This document shows, one piece after another, positions 8,636 to 17,620 of a stretch of 64,000 nt of DNA. The DNA comes from UBA2040 sp963977135 (GTDB taxonomy: Bacteria; Bacteroidota; Bacteroidia; Flavobacteriales_D; Crocinitomicaceae): assembly GCA_963977135.1 (NCBI GenBank), contig CAXBNN010000002.1, forward strand, positions 372,001 to 436,000. Direction: 5' to 3'. How positions within the stretch are numbered: the first letter of the stretch is position 1; each line of letters begins with the position of its first letter. The notes beneath the pieces are model-generated. The model was not told where the DNA came from and did not search any database. It saw only the letters and a list, made by a program, of their open reading frames with translations. Position numbers and translations under genes: made by a program.

Positions 8636-9160
8636 ATGCTTGCTCCCTTTAACCTTCAAAAATGGATAGACAATAATCGTGATTTATTGAAACCACCGAT
8701 TAGCAATAAAAATCTTTACGTTGAAGCCGGTGATTTTATCGTTATGATCGTTGGTGGACCGAACGCTAGAAAAGATTATCATTACAACGAAACCGAAGAG
8801 CTGTTTTACCAGATTGAAGGAGATATCCTTGTTAAAACACAGCAAAATGGTAAAGTAGTTGATGTTCATATTAAAGAAGGAGACATATTTCTATTACCTG
8901 CAAACACCCCTCATTCGCCTATTCGAGGAGAAAATACAGTAGGTTTGGTAATCGAAAAAGTAAGACGAAATTCTGATTACAAAGATGGGCTGATGTGGTT
9001 TTGCGAGAAGTGCAATACTCCGCTCCAAGATTATAAATTCAATCTTGAAAATATTGAGGTAGACTTTCTTTCAAGATTTAAAGAATTTTACTCTTCTGAA
9101 GAAAATAGAACTTGCAAGAACTGCGGTCATGTTATGGAGATTGACGAAAGATTCGTATAA
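8636..9160 (+). CDS. nbaC: 3-hydroxyanthranilate 3,4-dioxygenase
   Basis: Cytosolic Fe(II) cupin dioxygenase opening the ring of 3-hydroxyanthranilate in the kynurenine/tryptophan degradation (or quinolinate) route. The 174-residue length is that of bacterial HAAO. Metal ligands H49, E55 and H93 and the substrate arginine R45 are in place. The C-terminal rubredoxin-like second metal site is complete with C123/C126 and C160/C163, as in proteobacterial enzymes. No other kynurenine gene is adjacent apart from a divergent SDR. The name haaO would be equally valid. Confidence 0.95.
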   Translation: MLAPFNLQKWIDNNRDLLKPPISNKNLYVEAGDFIVMIVGGPNARKDYHYNETEELFYQIEGDILVKTQQNGKVVDVHIKEGDIFLLPANTPHSPIRGENTVGLVIEKVRRNSDYKDGLMWFCEKCNTPLQDYKFNLENIEVDFLSRFKEFYSSEENRTCKNCGHVMEIDERFV

Positions 9161-9177
9161 TTTTTTTCTACCTTTTT

Positions 9178-12100
9178 TTATCGAATCAAATTTATATGGC
9201 CCGTTAAGGTATGTGGTTTTTCATAGAAATCGTAATACACCATTTTCCAAGAATACACCCCATCAGGACAAATTTGGTTATTCATAAACGTACCATCCCA
9301 ATAATTTGCATAATCCTTCATAGTATGGATTACCTCACCCCAACGATTGAAGATCTCCAAGTTAAAGCCTTTGATATTTGAATGAACTACTTTGAAAACT
9401 GGGTTATGTTCGTCATCGTCTGGAGTAAAAGTATTGGGAACATAAATAATTGGGTCATAAACCAATTTCACTCCACTTGTTGCGGTGCAGCCGTTTTCGT
9501 CGACAAAAGAAACAGTGTACAAGTATTCTTGATCTGGATTTGCGTAAGTTGTTGCGCAAACTGTACAAGTTAAATGATTTGGTGGCGACCAAGTGAATGT
9601 ACCAGCAACATTACTTGTAGCCGACAACTCAACCGCTTCGCCGAAAAATGCTATGTACGATGCAGGAGTATTGATTATTGGCTGTGGAAATAAGAGTACA
9701 CTTACGTAATCTGTATCAACACAACCATCTATGTCGACTCCAATTACTTGATAATCAGTATTTAATTTCGGGCTCGCACTTACGTTAGCTCCTACATTAC
9801 TCGAAAGCGAACCTGCTGGCGACCAAAGATATTCAATAGCTCCAATTGCACCAATTAGCGCGGCATCTCCAGGACAAATGGTTGTATCTCCAAAAGCTTC
9901 GACATTAGGTATCAAAATGGCGGCAAAAATACTATCTGAAACTGTTCCACAGGCGTTGGTGAAATCACAGTAATAATACATGTCTTGTGTTGGTGAAAGA
10001 GTTACGGTTGATCCAGTTGTTGGTGTAATATTCAAATTTGGTGACCACTGATACGAATCCGCGCCAGAAACAGTCACCATTTTTGACGTATTCAAACAAA
10101 TTCGCACTGTGTCGTCAATAACTGGAATAGGTGGATCAGTTGATACAATAATAAATACAGAATCTTGATATATACATCCTTGCGACGTTGTGGCAGTTAA
10201 AACGTAATTTATTGTTTGAGTGGGTGTACTGATAGGGTCAGCAATATTCGGATCATTTAAAAAAGTGCCTGGGGACCAAGAATAGTTTGCTCCTCCAGTT
10301 GCTAATAACTGCACATCATTACCTATACATATACTTGTATCGCTTGAAATTCCAAGAGTTGTGGAATGGACGTTTAGCACCAAAGATAATGTGTCGGATC
10401 CACAGGAATCTGAGATAATTACTGTAAAAATCGTTGTTGTATCAAGCGTGGCAAAGGGGTCACTTGAAGTTGGATCGTCAAGCAAATTTGCCGGTGACCA
10501 GCTGTAAAAAGCCCCACCAGTTGCATGCAATTGGTAGGTGTCTCCAATGCAAATCGTATCAGTTGGTTGAGTAATGCCCCCCTGAAAATCTCCAACATCA
10601 ATTATAAAGGAAGAAGTGTCAGGCTCATAACAACCCAAAAGATCCCAAGCAATTAGCGTTACTGTATAACTGCCTGCTCCGGGAAAAACGTGCGAAGGAC
10701 TTTGTTGAGTTGACGTTGTTCCATCTCCAAATGTCCAAAAATACTGATCTGCATTAATCGTATTATTCTGAAAAAGAACTGGTTCTGGGAAGCATATAAG
10801 TGGATCGAGAACAGAGATCAAGGGTTCAATCACACTCAAATCAAATTTGAATACGGCCAAATTGCAATTGAAGCTATTGTTTGTCGTTGAATAGGCTCCA
10901 GGAGTCGAAGTAAATCCACTGGGCGACCCGCCACAAGCAGCACAAACTGCATGGTAAACTCTACCTTGTTTATCAAATCGACTTGTTCCCCCGTCCACAT
11001 GTTTAAGCGTTGAAGTTAGTCCACCAAAAAAAGTTGCGTATTTTAAGGTCGCTGCATTTGTTCCAAGAACAGCAAGATAAAAATTATCTCCCAAAGTTGT
11101 TGATTGAAATGCGTCTGTTGTTACTGGAAATCCAGAGACGGTAGAATTCGTGGCTTGACCATTAAGCACATTTAGTGGCCCACCCCAGCCAGCAATATAA
11201 ATATCATAACAATCTGAAACTAGAAATGCAGTCGGTGACATTTCGACATGTCCAGATCCGGCACCCAACATTGTCGTCCACTGAATGGTAGACAAGTCTG
11301 CTGAATATTTACGGATAAATTGGCCAGAATTTGCATTTCCATAACAACCCGTTGAAATGGCAAAACTACTTTCTGATTGCCCAATAATATAGGGGTCATT
11401 TTGGACATCTGTCTGAACAAAATAGACTTGGTCATATTCATTTTGGCCAACATAAGTACCATTGATTGTTTGCCCAGTAGTTGGATTAAGTCTCATTAAG
11501 TAACCATCGGCAAGACCTCCATTAAAACTTAAGTCGTTTCCTGAAGTTAAACTCAAATTAGTTGAAGTTGTCCCACCCGCTACATAAACATTTCCGTTGT
11601 AAGCAACTTGTATTGAGTAGCCCGCATCTACTCCACTTCCGCTGATATATCGAGACCACAACAAATTCGTCAAAGTTGGATTCATTTTAAATGCCACGGC
11701 GCTCTGGGCTCCTTGCATAACTTGGCCCCCAGCTCCAACAAGGGGGAAATTTGCCGATGTGGTAGAAGAAGCAACGTAAACATTATTTGAAGCGTCAAGT
11801 GTAATCTCACCTCTGTAGGTGTCACCATAATTAAATTTTAGAGCAGTAGCCCCATTGTAGCCATCATTTCCGCTTCCACCTACAAAAGTGGAAGACAATA
11901 AAGCAGTACCATTTGGATTAAATCGAGCAATAAAAATATCAGAACCTGGAATTATTGCAGAACCACCTTGAGGTGAAAAGGATACGCCTCCATTAAAAGT
12001 ATTGTCATAAGCATTTAGCGTGGGAAAATCGCTTGAACCAGTCATTCCGAACACATATAACTCATTATTGGAGCCGCAAACCATACTACTCGGAAACTCG

Positions 12101-13059
12101 TTAGATGTTGCACCTCCTAAATAAGTAGAGTAAATTAATGCGGAGCCAGTCGCATTAAACTTCATAATACCAATATCGAAATGTTGATTTCCTAGGGTTG
12201 TCCCATTAAAAGTTTGGTCATATGCTCCTGCAGTTGTTGGTAATCCTGTACCAAAAACAATTCCTCCTGCGAAAACATTTCCGGCATCGTCAGGAGTTGC
12301 GGTTGACCCCCAATTATCGCTTGTGGATCCGCTAAAAGTTGAGAAGTTCAGATTTGGGTCAATAATCAACTCATAATTATTATCGTAGCCACCTAGCTCG
12401 TAACTCAAAATTGAATTTTCTAATTTGAATTTTACCTTTACCTCTTTCTTTTTACCATCAATAATTTGCCAAGCACTAGGACTTTCTTCAGTAATTGTTC
12501 CGAAACTATGATGGATTTTCAAATCACCATTTTTTAAAATTTCTATTTTATCTCCTCCTTCAATCTTTGATTGGATAACGGAAGCATCAACAAATGGTGC
12601 AACAGTGAATGAGTATTTCAAATTTCCATAATCGCCATCATAAACCATTTTAATGCCTTGATAGAAATCATCTAATTCAGTTTTATGATACGAACGAACA
12701 AAACTTTTCCACTTGGCCTGATCATTCCCAATGTAATAGTTGCTGTAAAATGCCGACTCATCAGTATTGTATGGACTTCCTATGAATTGAGAGCCAAGAA
12801 AAGTTGCGCGAATGACGTGGCCTTTAAAATCACTCCCATTTTCATCGTGATGAGTTTCGTGGTGTGAATGCAAACCTGTGTGAAAGTGAAAAGTCATACC
12901 AGTGTTTGTAATGAACATTTCACCGGCGTCAAGCTTTATTTTATGCAGAACTTCTTCTTCCCATTGGCCCTCATTCGCTTCCATCCATACCTTTTCCTCT
13001 TGACCAAATAACGTCAAAACGAAGAAAATAAATAGAATAGAAATAACACTTTTCACCAT
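9178..13059 (-). CDS. T9SS type B sorted giant protein with SBBP repeats and PKD domain
   Basis: About 1293 residues from the ATG at 13059. A signal peptide (MVKSVISILFIFFVLTLFGQ) leads an N-terminal beta-rich module seen before SBBP repeats in Bacteroidota (about 20-245). Next come SBBP beta-propeller-like repeats (about 245-740; recurrent YSTYLGG and Ga-x-D-x-x-YVaG patterns), a PKD domain with YFWTFGDGTTSTQ, and a series of Ig-like repeats each opening with an ICxGD/ICLN-type strand and YxWSP. The C-terminal CHU_C sorting domain has YVPNTFTPDDDE and IFNRWGEVIHTM. It is probably secreted by the type IX system and surface-bound; no catalytic motif seen. The nearby -7 box decides the start: the in-frame TTG at 13068 would lie within the promoter. 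Confidence 0.88.
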   Translation of the reverse strand: MVKSVISILFIFFVLTLFGQEEKVWMEANEGQWEEEVLHKIKLDAGEMFITNTGMTFHFHTGLHSHHETHHDENGSDFKGHVIRATFLGSQFIGSPYNTDESAFYSNYYIGNDQAKWKSFVRSYHKTELDDFYQGIKMVYDGDYGNLKYSFTVAPFVDASVIQSKIEGGDKIEILKNGDLKIHHSFGTITEESPSAWQIIDGKKKEVKVKFKLENSILSYELGGYDNNYELIIDPNLNFSTFSGSTSDNWGSTATPDDAGNVFAGGIVFGTGLPTTAGAYDQTFNGTTLGNQHFDIGIMKFNATGSALIYSTYLGGATSNEFPSSMVCGSNNELYVFGMTGSSDFPTLNAYDNTFNGGVSFSPQGGSAIIPGSDIFIARFNPNGTALLSSTFVGGSGNDGYNGATALKFNYGDTYRGEITLDASNNVYVASSTTSANFPLVGAGGQVMQGAQSAVAFKMNPTLTNLLWSRYISGSGVDAGYSIQVAYNGNVYVAGGTTSTNLSLTSGNDLSFNGGLADGYLMRLNPTTGQTINGTYVGQNEYDQVYFVQTDVQNDPYIIGQSESSFAISTGCYGNANSGQFIRKYSADLSTIQWTTMLGAGSGHVEMSPTAFLVSDCYDIYIAGWGGPLNVLNGQATNSTVSGFPVTTDAFQSTTLGDNFYLAVLGTNAATLKYATFFGGLTSTLKHVDGGTSRFDKQGRVYHAVCAACGGSPSGFTSTPGAYSTTNNSFNCNLAVFKFDLSVIEPLISVLDPLICFPEPVLFQNNTINADQYFWTFGDGTTSTQQSPSHVFPGAGSYTVTLIAWDLLGCYEPDTSSFIIDVGDFQGGITQPTDTICIGDTYQLHATGGAFYSWSPANLLDDPTSSDPFATLDTTTIFTVIISDSCGSDTLSLVLNVHSTTLGISSDTSICIGNDVQLLATGGANYSWSPGTFLNDPNIADPISTPTQTINYVLTATTSQGCIYQDSVFIIVSTDPPIPVIDDTVRICLNTSKMVTVSGADSYQWSPNLNITPTTGSTVTLSPTQDMYYYCDFTNACGTVSDSIFAAILIPNVEAFGDTTICPGDAALIGAIGAIEYLWSPAGSLSSNVGANVSASPKLNTDYQVIGVDIDGCVDTDYVSVLLFPQPIINTPASYIAFFGEAVELSATSNVAGTFTWSPPNHLTCTVCATTYANPDQEYLYTVSFVDENGCTATSGVKLVYDPIIYVPNTFTPDDDEHNPVFKVVHSNIKGFNLEIFNRWGEVIHTMKDYANYWDGTFMNNQICPDGVYSWKMVYYDFYEKPHTLTGHINLIR

Positions 13060-13065
13060 CACATA

Positions 13066-13073
13066 CAAACATA
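13066..13073 (-). promoter_or_regulatory. -7 promoter box of the giant SBBP/CHU_C gene
   Basis: TATGTTTG on the minus strand matches TAnnTTTG, with a TTG at 13094-13096 and a 20-bp spacer, a good full promoter. It ends 6 nt before the ATG at 13059. Confidence 0.72.
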
Positions 13074-13246
13074 GGGCTTTTAAAAGAAATTTTCAATTAA
13101 AACAATTAGGAACAATAACCTGAAAGCCTTACTATTAAAACAATGAAAAGTAGATAGAGTTGCCTAATTTTCGAAAGAAAATGAGAATTAGAGCTTCTTA
13201 TCAAAGGGAATTGGGGAAATATCGCCCCAAATCCATCGAAATAATG

Positions 13247-13254
13247 TAATTTTG
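13247..13254 (+). promoter_or_regulatory. -7 promoter box of purF
   Basis: TAATTTTG matches TAnnTTTG and lies 26 nt upstream of the purF ATG. Confidence 0.6.
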
Positions 13255-13280
13255 CAAAACATTTTAAAGACGATTTTTCG

Positions 13281-15182
13281 ATGAGTGATCCTATCAAACA
13301 TGAGTGTGGTATTGCAGTTTTAAGACTAAAAAAACCACTTGAGTTTTACCTCGAAAAATATGGGAGCGCATTTTATGGAATGAATAAAATGCACCTTTTG
13401 ATGGAGAAACAACACAATCGTGGTCAAGACGGTGCCGGTTTAGCGAATATTAAATTCGACATGGAACCAGGTGAACGCTACATTTCTCGACACCGAAGTA
13501 TTGCTAAACATCCTATCGAGGATCTATTCAATTATATCGGCGAAAAAATTCAAGCTATTGAAGAGGAGAATCCAGAATTATTGACGGATATCGACTATTT
13601 GAAAAAAAATATTGGATTTACTGGCGAGTTATTTCTTGGTCATTTACGCTACGGAACATTCGGTCGTAATTCTATCGAAAGTTGTCATCCGTTTTTGAGA
13701 CAAAACAATTGGATCACAAGAAATCTTGTGGTTGCGGGTAATTTCAACTTAACGAATGTTGATGAACTTTTCAAAGTTTTGGTAAAACTTGGTCAACACC
13801 CTAAGGAGGTGTCAGACACAGTTACTGTTTTGGAAAAAATAGGACATTTCTTAGATGTTGAGAATGAAGAAATGTTTAACCTTCTTAAACCCCAAGGTTA
13901 TACCAACAAAGAAATTTACGACAAAATAGCCGAGCGTTTAGATATTGTAAAAATCCTGAAAAAATCTTCTGAAGACTGGGATGGTGGTTATGCAATGGCT
14001 GGATTAATGGGACACGGTGATGCCTTCGTTCTTCGTGACCCTTCAGGTATTCGCCCAGTTTCTTGGTATGAAGATGATGAAATAGTCGTTGTTGCATCGG
14101 AACGACCAGTTATTCAAACGGCATTCAACCTTCGTGAAGAGCAAATAAAAGAGTTGAAACCAGGTCATGCACTAATCATTAAGAAAAATGGTGAAGTGAG
14201 TGAAACGGAAATCAACACGCCACGTGATCGAAAAAGTTGTTCATTCGAAAGAATTTATTTCTCGCGAGGTAGCGATATTGACATTTACAAAGAGAGAAAA
14301 CAACTCGGTAAAAATATAGTTCCTCAAATCCTTGAAACGATTGATTACGATTTAGATAATTCCGTTTTTTCATTTATCCCGAATACTGCAGAAGTATCAT
14401 TTTACGGAATGATAAAAGGACTGGAAGACCATCTGAATGATGAAAAATTCAAGGCTATTATGGCACTTGGTAAGGATGTGACTCCTGAAAAGTTGCAAGA
14501 AATAATTTATCGTAGAGCGAGAATAGAAAAAATCGCAATCAAGGATGCTAAACTGAGAACGTTCATTACACAAGATGATTCTCGTGACGACTTGGTGGCT
14601 CACGTTTATGACATAACCTACGGTTCAGTTGTACGTGGAAAAGACAATTTGGTCATTATTGATGATAGTATTGTTCGTGGAACGACTTTAAAACAAAGTA
14701 TTCTTCGAATTTTAGATCGTTTGGACCCTAAAAAAATAGTCGTTGTTTCTTCGGCACCTCAAATTCGTTTCCCAGATTGTTATGGTATTGACATGGCGAA
14801 AATGGGGGATTTTATTGCTTTTGAAGCGGCCATTGCGCTACTAAATGAGCGTGGAATGACTCAAGTAATTGAAGACATTTACACGAAATGTGTCAATCAA
14901 AAAGACCTACCGAAAGAGCAAATAAAGAACTACGTAAAGGAGATTTACGAGCCTTTCACAAACGATGAGATTTCTCAAAAAATATCTGAATTGCTAAAAC
15001 CTGCGTCAGTAAAAGCCGAGGTGCAAATCATTTATCAAACGGTTGAAAATCTTCATCTCGCTTGTCCTGAAAATTTAGGTGATTGGTATTTTACCGGCGA
15101 TTACCCAACTCCTGGCGGGAACAAAGTAGTAAATAAAGCGTTTCTAAATTGGAAAGAAGGCATCAACGAAAGAGCCTATTAA
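13281..15182 (+). CDS. purF: Amidophosphoribosyltransferase (long Bacteroidota form)
   Basis: Catalyses the first step of purine synthesis, PRPP plus glutamine to 5-phosphoribosylamine, in the cytosol. The N-terminal class II glutaminase domain has its nucleophile at Cys9 after a short leader (MSDPIKHE), consistent with a processed propeptide, followed by the HNRGQDGAGLA motif. The C-terminal phosphoribosyltransferase domain has the PRPP loop VIIDDSIVRGTT (about 459-470). At 633 residues it is over 100 longer than E. coli or B. subtilis PurF, as in a known Bacteroidota long form; a paralogue with another role cannot be excluded. It heads a tight run: the kinase gene begins 12 bp after its stop. 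Confidence 0.85.
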   Translation: MSDPIKHECGIAVLRLKKPLEFYLEKYGSAFYGMNKMHLLMEKQHNRGQDGAGLANIKFDMEPGERYISRHRSIAKHPIEDLFNYIGEKIQAIEEENPELLTDIDYLKKNIGFTGELFLGHLRYGTFGRNSIESCHPFLRQNNWITRNLVVAGNFNLTNVDELFKVLVKLGQHPKEVSDTVTVLEKIGHFLDVENEEMFNLLKPQGYTNKEIYDKIAERLDIVKILKKSSEDWDGGYAMAGLMGHGDAFVLRDPSGIRPVSWYEDDEIVVVASERPVIQTAFNLREEQIKELKPGHALIIKKNGEVSETEINTPRDRKSCSFERIYFSRGSDIDIYKERKQLGKNIVPQILETIDYDLDNSVFSFIPNTAEVSFYGMIKGLEDHLNDEKFKAIMALGKDVTPEKLQEIIYRRARIEKIAIKDAKLRTFITQDDSRDDLVAHVYDITYGSVVRGKDNLVIIDDSIVRGTTLKQSILRILDRLDPKKIVVVSSAPQIRFPDCYGIDMAKMGDFIAFEAAIALLNERGMTQVIEDIYTKCVNQKDLPKEQIKNYVKEIYEPFTNDEISQKISELLKPASVKAEVQIIYQTVENLHLACPENLGDWYFTGDYPTPGGNKVVNKAFLNWKEGINERAY

Positions 15183-15194
15183 ATCAAGTAAGTT

Positions 15195-16091
15195 TTGAAA
15201 AGAAAAACAGCCATATTTTTTTACCTTTTGGGCGGATATGTGTTGTTGCAATTTGCTTGGTGGGCATATCACTTAATCGAGCTAACTCAGATAAAAACCT
15301 TTGAAGACCAAGGCGTTTCGAGAAAAGTTTTTATGATTTTGAGCGAAGGATTGGTTTTCTTTTTGATAATAATGATTGGTCTTTGGCAAATCCGAAAATC
15401 AATTATTAAGGAGCTAAAATTAGCCAAACGTCAAAAGAACTTTTTACTTTCTGTTACACACGAATTGAAAACGCCACTGGCCGCAAATAAGCTTTTCTTG
15501 CAAACAATTCGTAAACGAGATTTTGATTTAGAACAACGAAACGATCTTTTGGATAAAGCTATTTCTGAAAACGTTCGATTGGAAAACATGATCGACAACA
15601 TTCTTAATGCCACTCGATTGGAGCATCAAACTATTTATTTAAATCGCGAAAAATTTCTTTTGGATGAATTGCTTCTAAAAATCGTTGATCGGTTCGAAAA
15701 AATCTATCAAGCCTCGAACATTCAAACCAAAATAGATAAGGATATACAAATAATTGGAGACATGTTGATGATAGAAACTATAGTTGTTAACCTCATCGAA
15801 AATGCACTTAAATATGCAGGTGAGGGAGCAAAGATTATTTTATCCGCCTCAAAAAATAACAATGATGTTGTTTTTGCGGTTGAAGATAATGGTCCTGGTG
15901 TGCCTCAAGAAATTCAGAAAGAAATATTTGACAAATTCATGCGGTCTGGGAACGAAGAAACAAGGACAAAAAAAGGAACGGGACTAGGCTTATACATTTC
16001 TAAGGAATTCGCCACTTTAAATGGAGGTGAAATCAATTATAAAAATGCCTCGCCAAAAGGAGCTATTTTTGAAGTAAGATTAAAACAATGA
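15195..16091 (+). CDS. Sensor histidine kinase (orphan)
   Basis: Inner-membrane HisKA-type kinase, 298 residues, started by TTG (MKRKTAIFFYLLGG). Two membrane segments (about 5-25 and 47-66) enclose a very short periplasmic loop of about 22 residues. The HisKA domain has phospho-acceptor His89 in THELKTPLAANK. The HATPase_c domain shows the N box NLIENALKYA, G1 DNGPGVP and G2 GTGLGL. No response regulator lies next to it. It is sandwiched between purF (12 bp upstream) and gpmI (4-bp ATGA overlap), suggesting cotranscription with metabolic genes. The signal is unknown. Confidence 0.9.
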   Translation: MKRKTAIFFYLLGGYVLLQFAWWAYHLIELTQIKTFEDQGVSRKVFMILSEGLVFFLIIMIGLWQIRKSIIKELKLAKRQKNFLLSVTHELKTPLAANKLFLQTIRKRDFDLEQRNDLLDKAISENVRLENMIDNILNATRLEHQTIYLNREKFLLDELLLKIVDRFEKIYQASNIQTKIDKDIQIIGDMLMIETIVVNLIENALKYAGEGAKIILSASKNNNDVVFAVEDNGPGVPQEIQKEIFDKFMRSGNEETRTKKGTGLGLYISKEFATLNGGEINYKNASPKGAIFEVRLKQ

Positions 16092-17611
16092 CGAACAAAT
16101 TTGGACTAATCATTTTAGACGGATGGGGATTGGGTAAAAAGGACCAATCCGACGCAGTATATCAAGCCAAAACTCCATTTATGGACAGTTTGATGGCGAG
16201 TTATCCGAATACCAGTTTAACCACATTCGGGGAAGCTGTCGGACTGCCTGAAGGTCAAATGGGAAACTCTGAAGTTGGTCATTTGAATATAGGTGCAGGT
16301 AGAATTGTGTACCAAGAGTTAACAAGAATAAATAAATCAATTCGAGAAGGAGATTTTTTCAAAAACGAGAGATTGTTGGAAGCCATGAAATTGGCAAAGG
16401 AAAAGAACCGAAAACTCCATTTGATAGGTTTAGTTTCTAAAGGTGGGGTTCATAGTTCGCAAGAACATTTGTATGCACTTTGCGACTTAGCTGAGCAACA
16501 AGGATTGAAAAATGTATTCATTCACGCTTTTACGGATGGAAGAGATTGTGACCCAAAAAGCGGGCAACATTTCTTTTCTGAATTAGAGAAAGAAATTAAG
16601 GATAAAAACGCTAAAATTGCTACGATAGTTGGACGTTATTATGCCATGGACAGAGACAACCGTTGGGAGAGAATTTCTGAAGCTTATCACGCAATGGTCA
16701 GCAGAACTGGGGCAGTTTACGATACTGTAGATTCAGTTTTTGAAGCCAATTACAGCAAAAATATCACAGACGAATTTTTACCGGCTAGCATCATCAATCT
16801 TGGTGAGGGAATTAACGCATCCATAAGTGAAGATGATGTTGTTATTAATTTCAATTTTAGAACGGATAGACCCCGTGAAATAACTATTGCACTTACGCAA
16901 AAAGCATTTCACGAGCAAAATATGCACCCACTAAATTTGCACTATTTTAGCATGACAATGTACGATGAGAATTTCAAAAACATGAATGTCATCTTCAATA
17001 AAGACAATCTAAAAAATACTTTGGGGGAAGTTTTTTCAAAACTCGGCAGGACTCAAGTTCGTATTGCTGAAACAGAAAAATATCCTCACGTTACCTTCTT
17101 TTTTAGTGGAGGACGAGAGAAACCTTTTGAAGGCGAATCAAGAATTTTAATCAACTCGCCAAAAGTCGCAACTTACGATCTTCAGCCTGAAATGAGTGCT
17201 ATAGAAGTTAAAGATAAAATCGTTGATTCCATAAATACTGAAACTCCTGATTTCATCTGTTTGAATTTTGCGAATCCTGATATGGTAGGACATACAGGTG
17301 TATTCTCCGCAATTATCAAAGCAGTTGAAACAGTTGACTCTTGTTTAAAGCAAGTGGTGGAAGCCGGAAAGGAAAAAGGATATGAATTTTTGGTTATCGC
17401 CGATCATGGAAACGCGGATTTCGCAATCAACGCTGATGGAAGTCCAAATACAGCGCATAGCATGAACCCCGTTCCTGCAATTTTAGTAACGGATAACCGA
17501 GATTTGAAATTACACGAAGGAATTTTGGCGGATGTTGCTCCAACTATTTTACGTAGAATGGGAATAGCTGCCCCAATCGAGATGGATGGGAAATCACTTG
17601 TTGAGGCTTAA
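16088..17611 (+). CDS. gpmI: 2,3-bisphosphoglycerate-independent phosphoglycerate mutase
   Basis: Interconverts 3- and 2-phosphoglycerate in glycolysis/gluconeogenesis; cytosolic, Mn-dependent, alkaline-phosphatase superfamily. The 507-residue length is standard. The N-terminal metal Asp is in LDGWG, the phospho-Ser61 in QMGNSEVGHLNIGAGR, and the C-terminal metal ligands in NFANPDMVGHTG, VIADHGNAD and TAHSMNPVP. The ATG overlaps the kinase stop codon (ATGA), implying translational coupling. Confidence 0.97.
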   Translation: MTNKFGLIILDGWGLGKKDQSDAVYQAKTPFMDSLMASYPNTSLTTFGEAVGLPEGQMGNSEVGHLNIGAGRIVYQELTRINKSIREGDFFKNERLLEAMKLAKEKNRKLHLIGLVSKGGVHSSQEHLYALCDLAEQQGLKNVFIHAFTDGRDCDPKSGQHFFSELEKEIKDKNAKIATIVGRYYAMDRDNRWERISEAYHAMVSRTGAVYDTVDSVFEANYSKNITDEFLPASIINLGEGINASISEDDVVINFNFRTDRPREITIALTQKAFHEQNMHPLNLHYFSMTMYDENFKNMNVIFNKDNLKNTLGEVFSKLGRTQVRIAETEKYPHVTFFFSGGREKPFEGESRILINSPKVATYDLQPEMSAIEVKDKIVDSINTETPDFICLNFANPDMVGHTGVFSAIIKAVETVDSCLKQVVEAGKEKGYEFLVIADHGNADFAINADGSPNTAHSMNPVPAILVTDNRDLKLHEGILADVAPTILRRMGIAAPIEMDGKSLVEA

Positions 17612-17620
17612 CTTAAGTAA

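Noticed and set aside
9382..12867. Several plus-strand open frames within the SBBP/CHU_C gene
   Set aside because: They are antisense shadows of a strongly supported domain-rich protein, without signal, motif or promoter support.
13060..13068. TTG at 13068 as start of the SBBP/CHU_C gene
   Set aside because: It lies inside an exact -7 promoter box with a good -33 partner; the ATG at 13059 begins a clean signal peptide.
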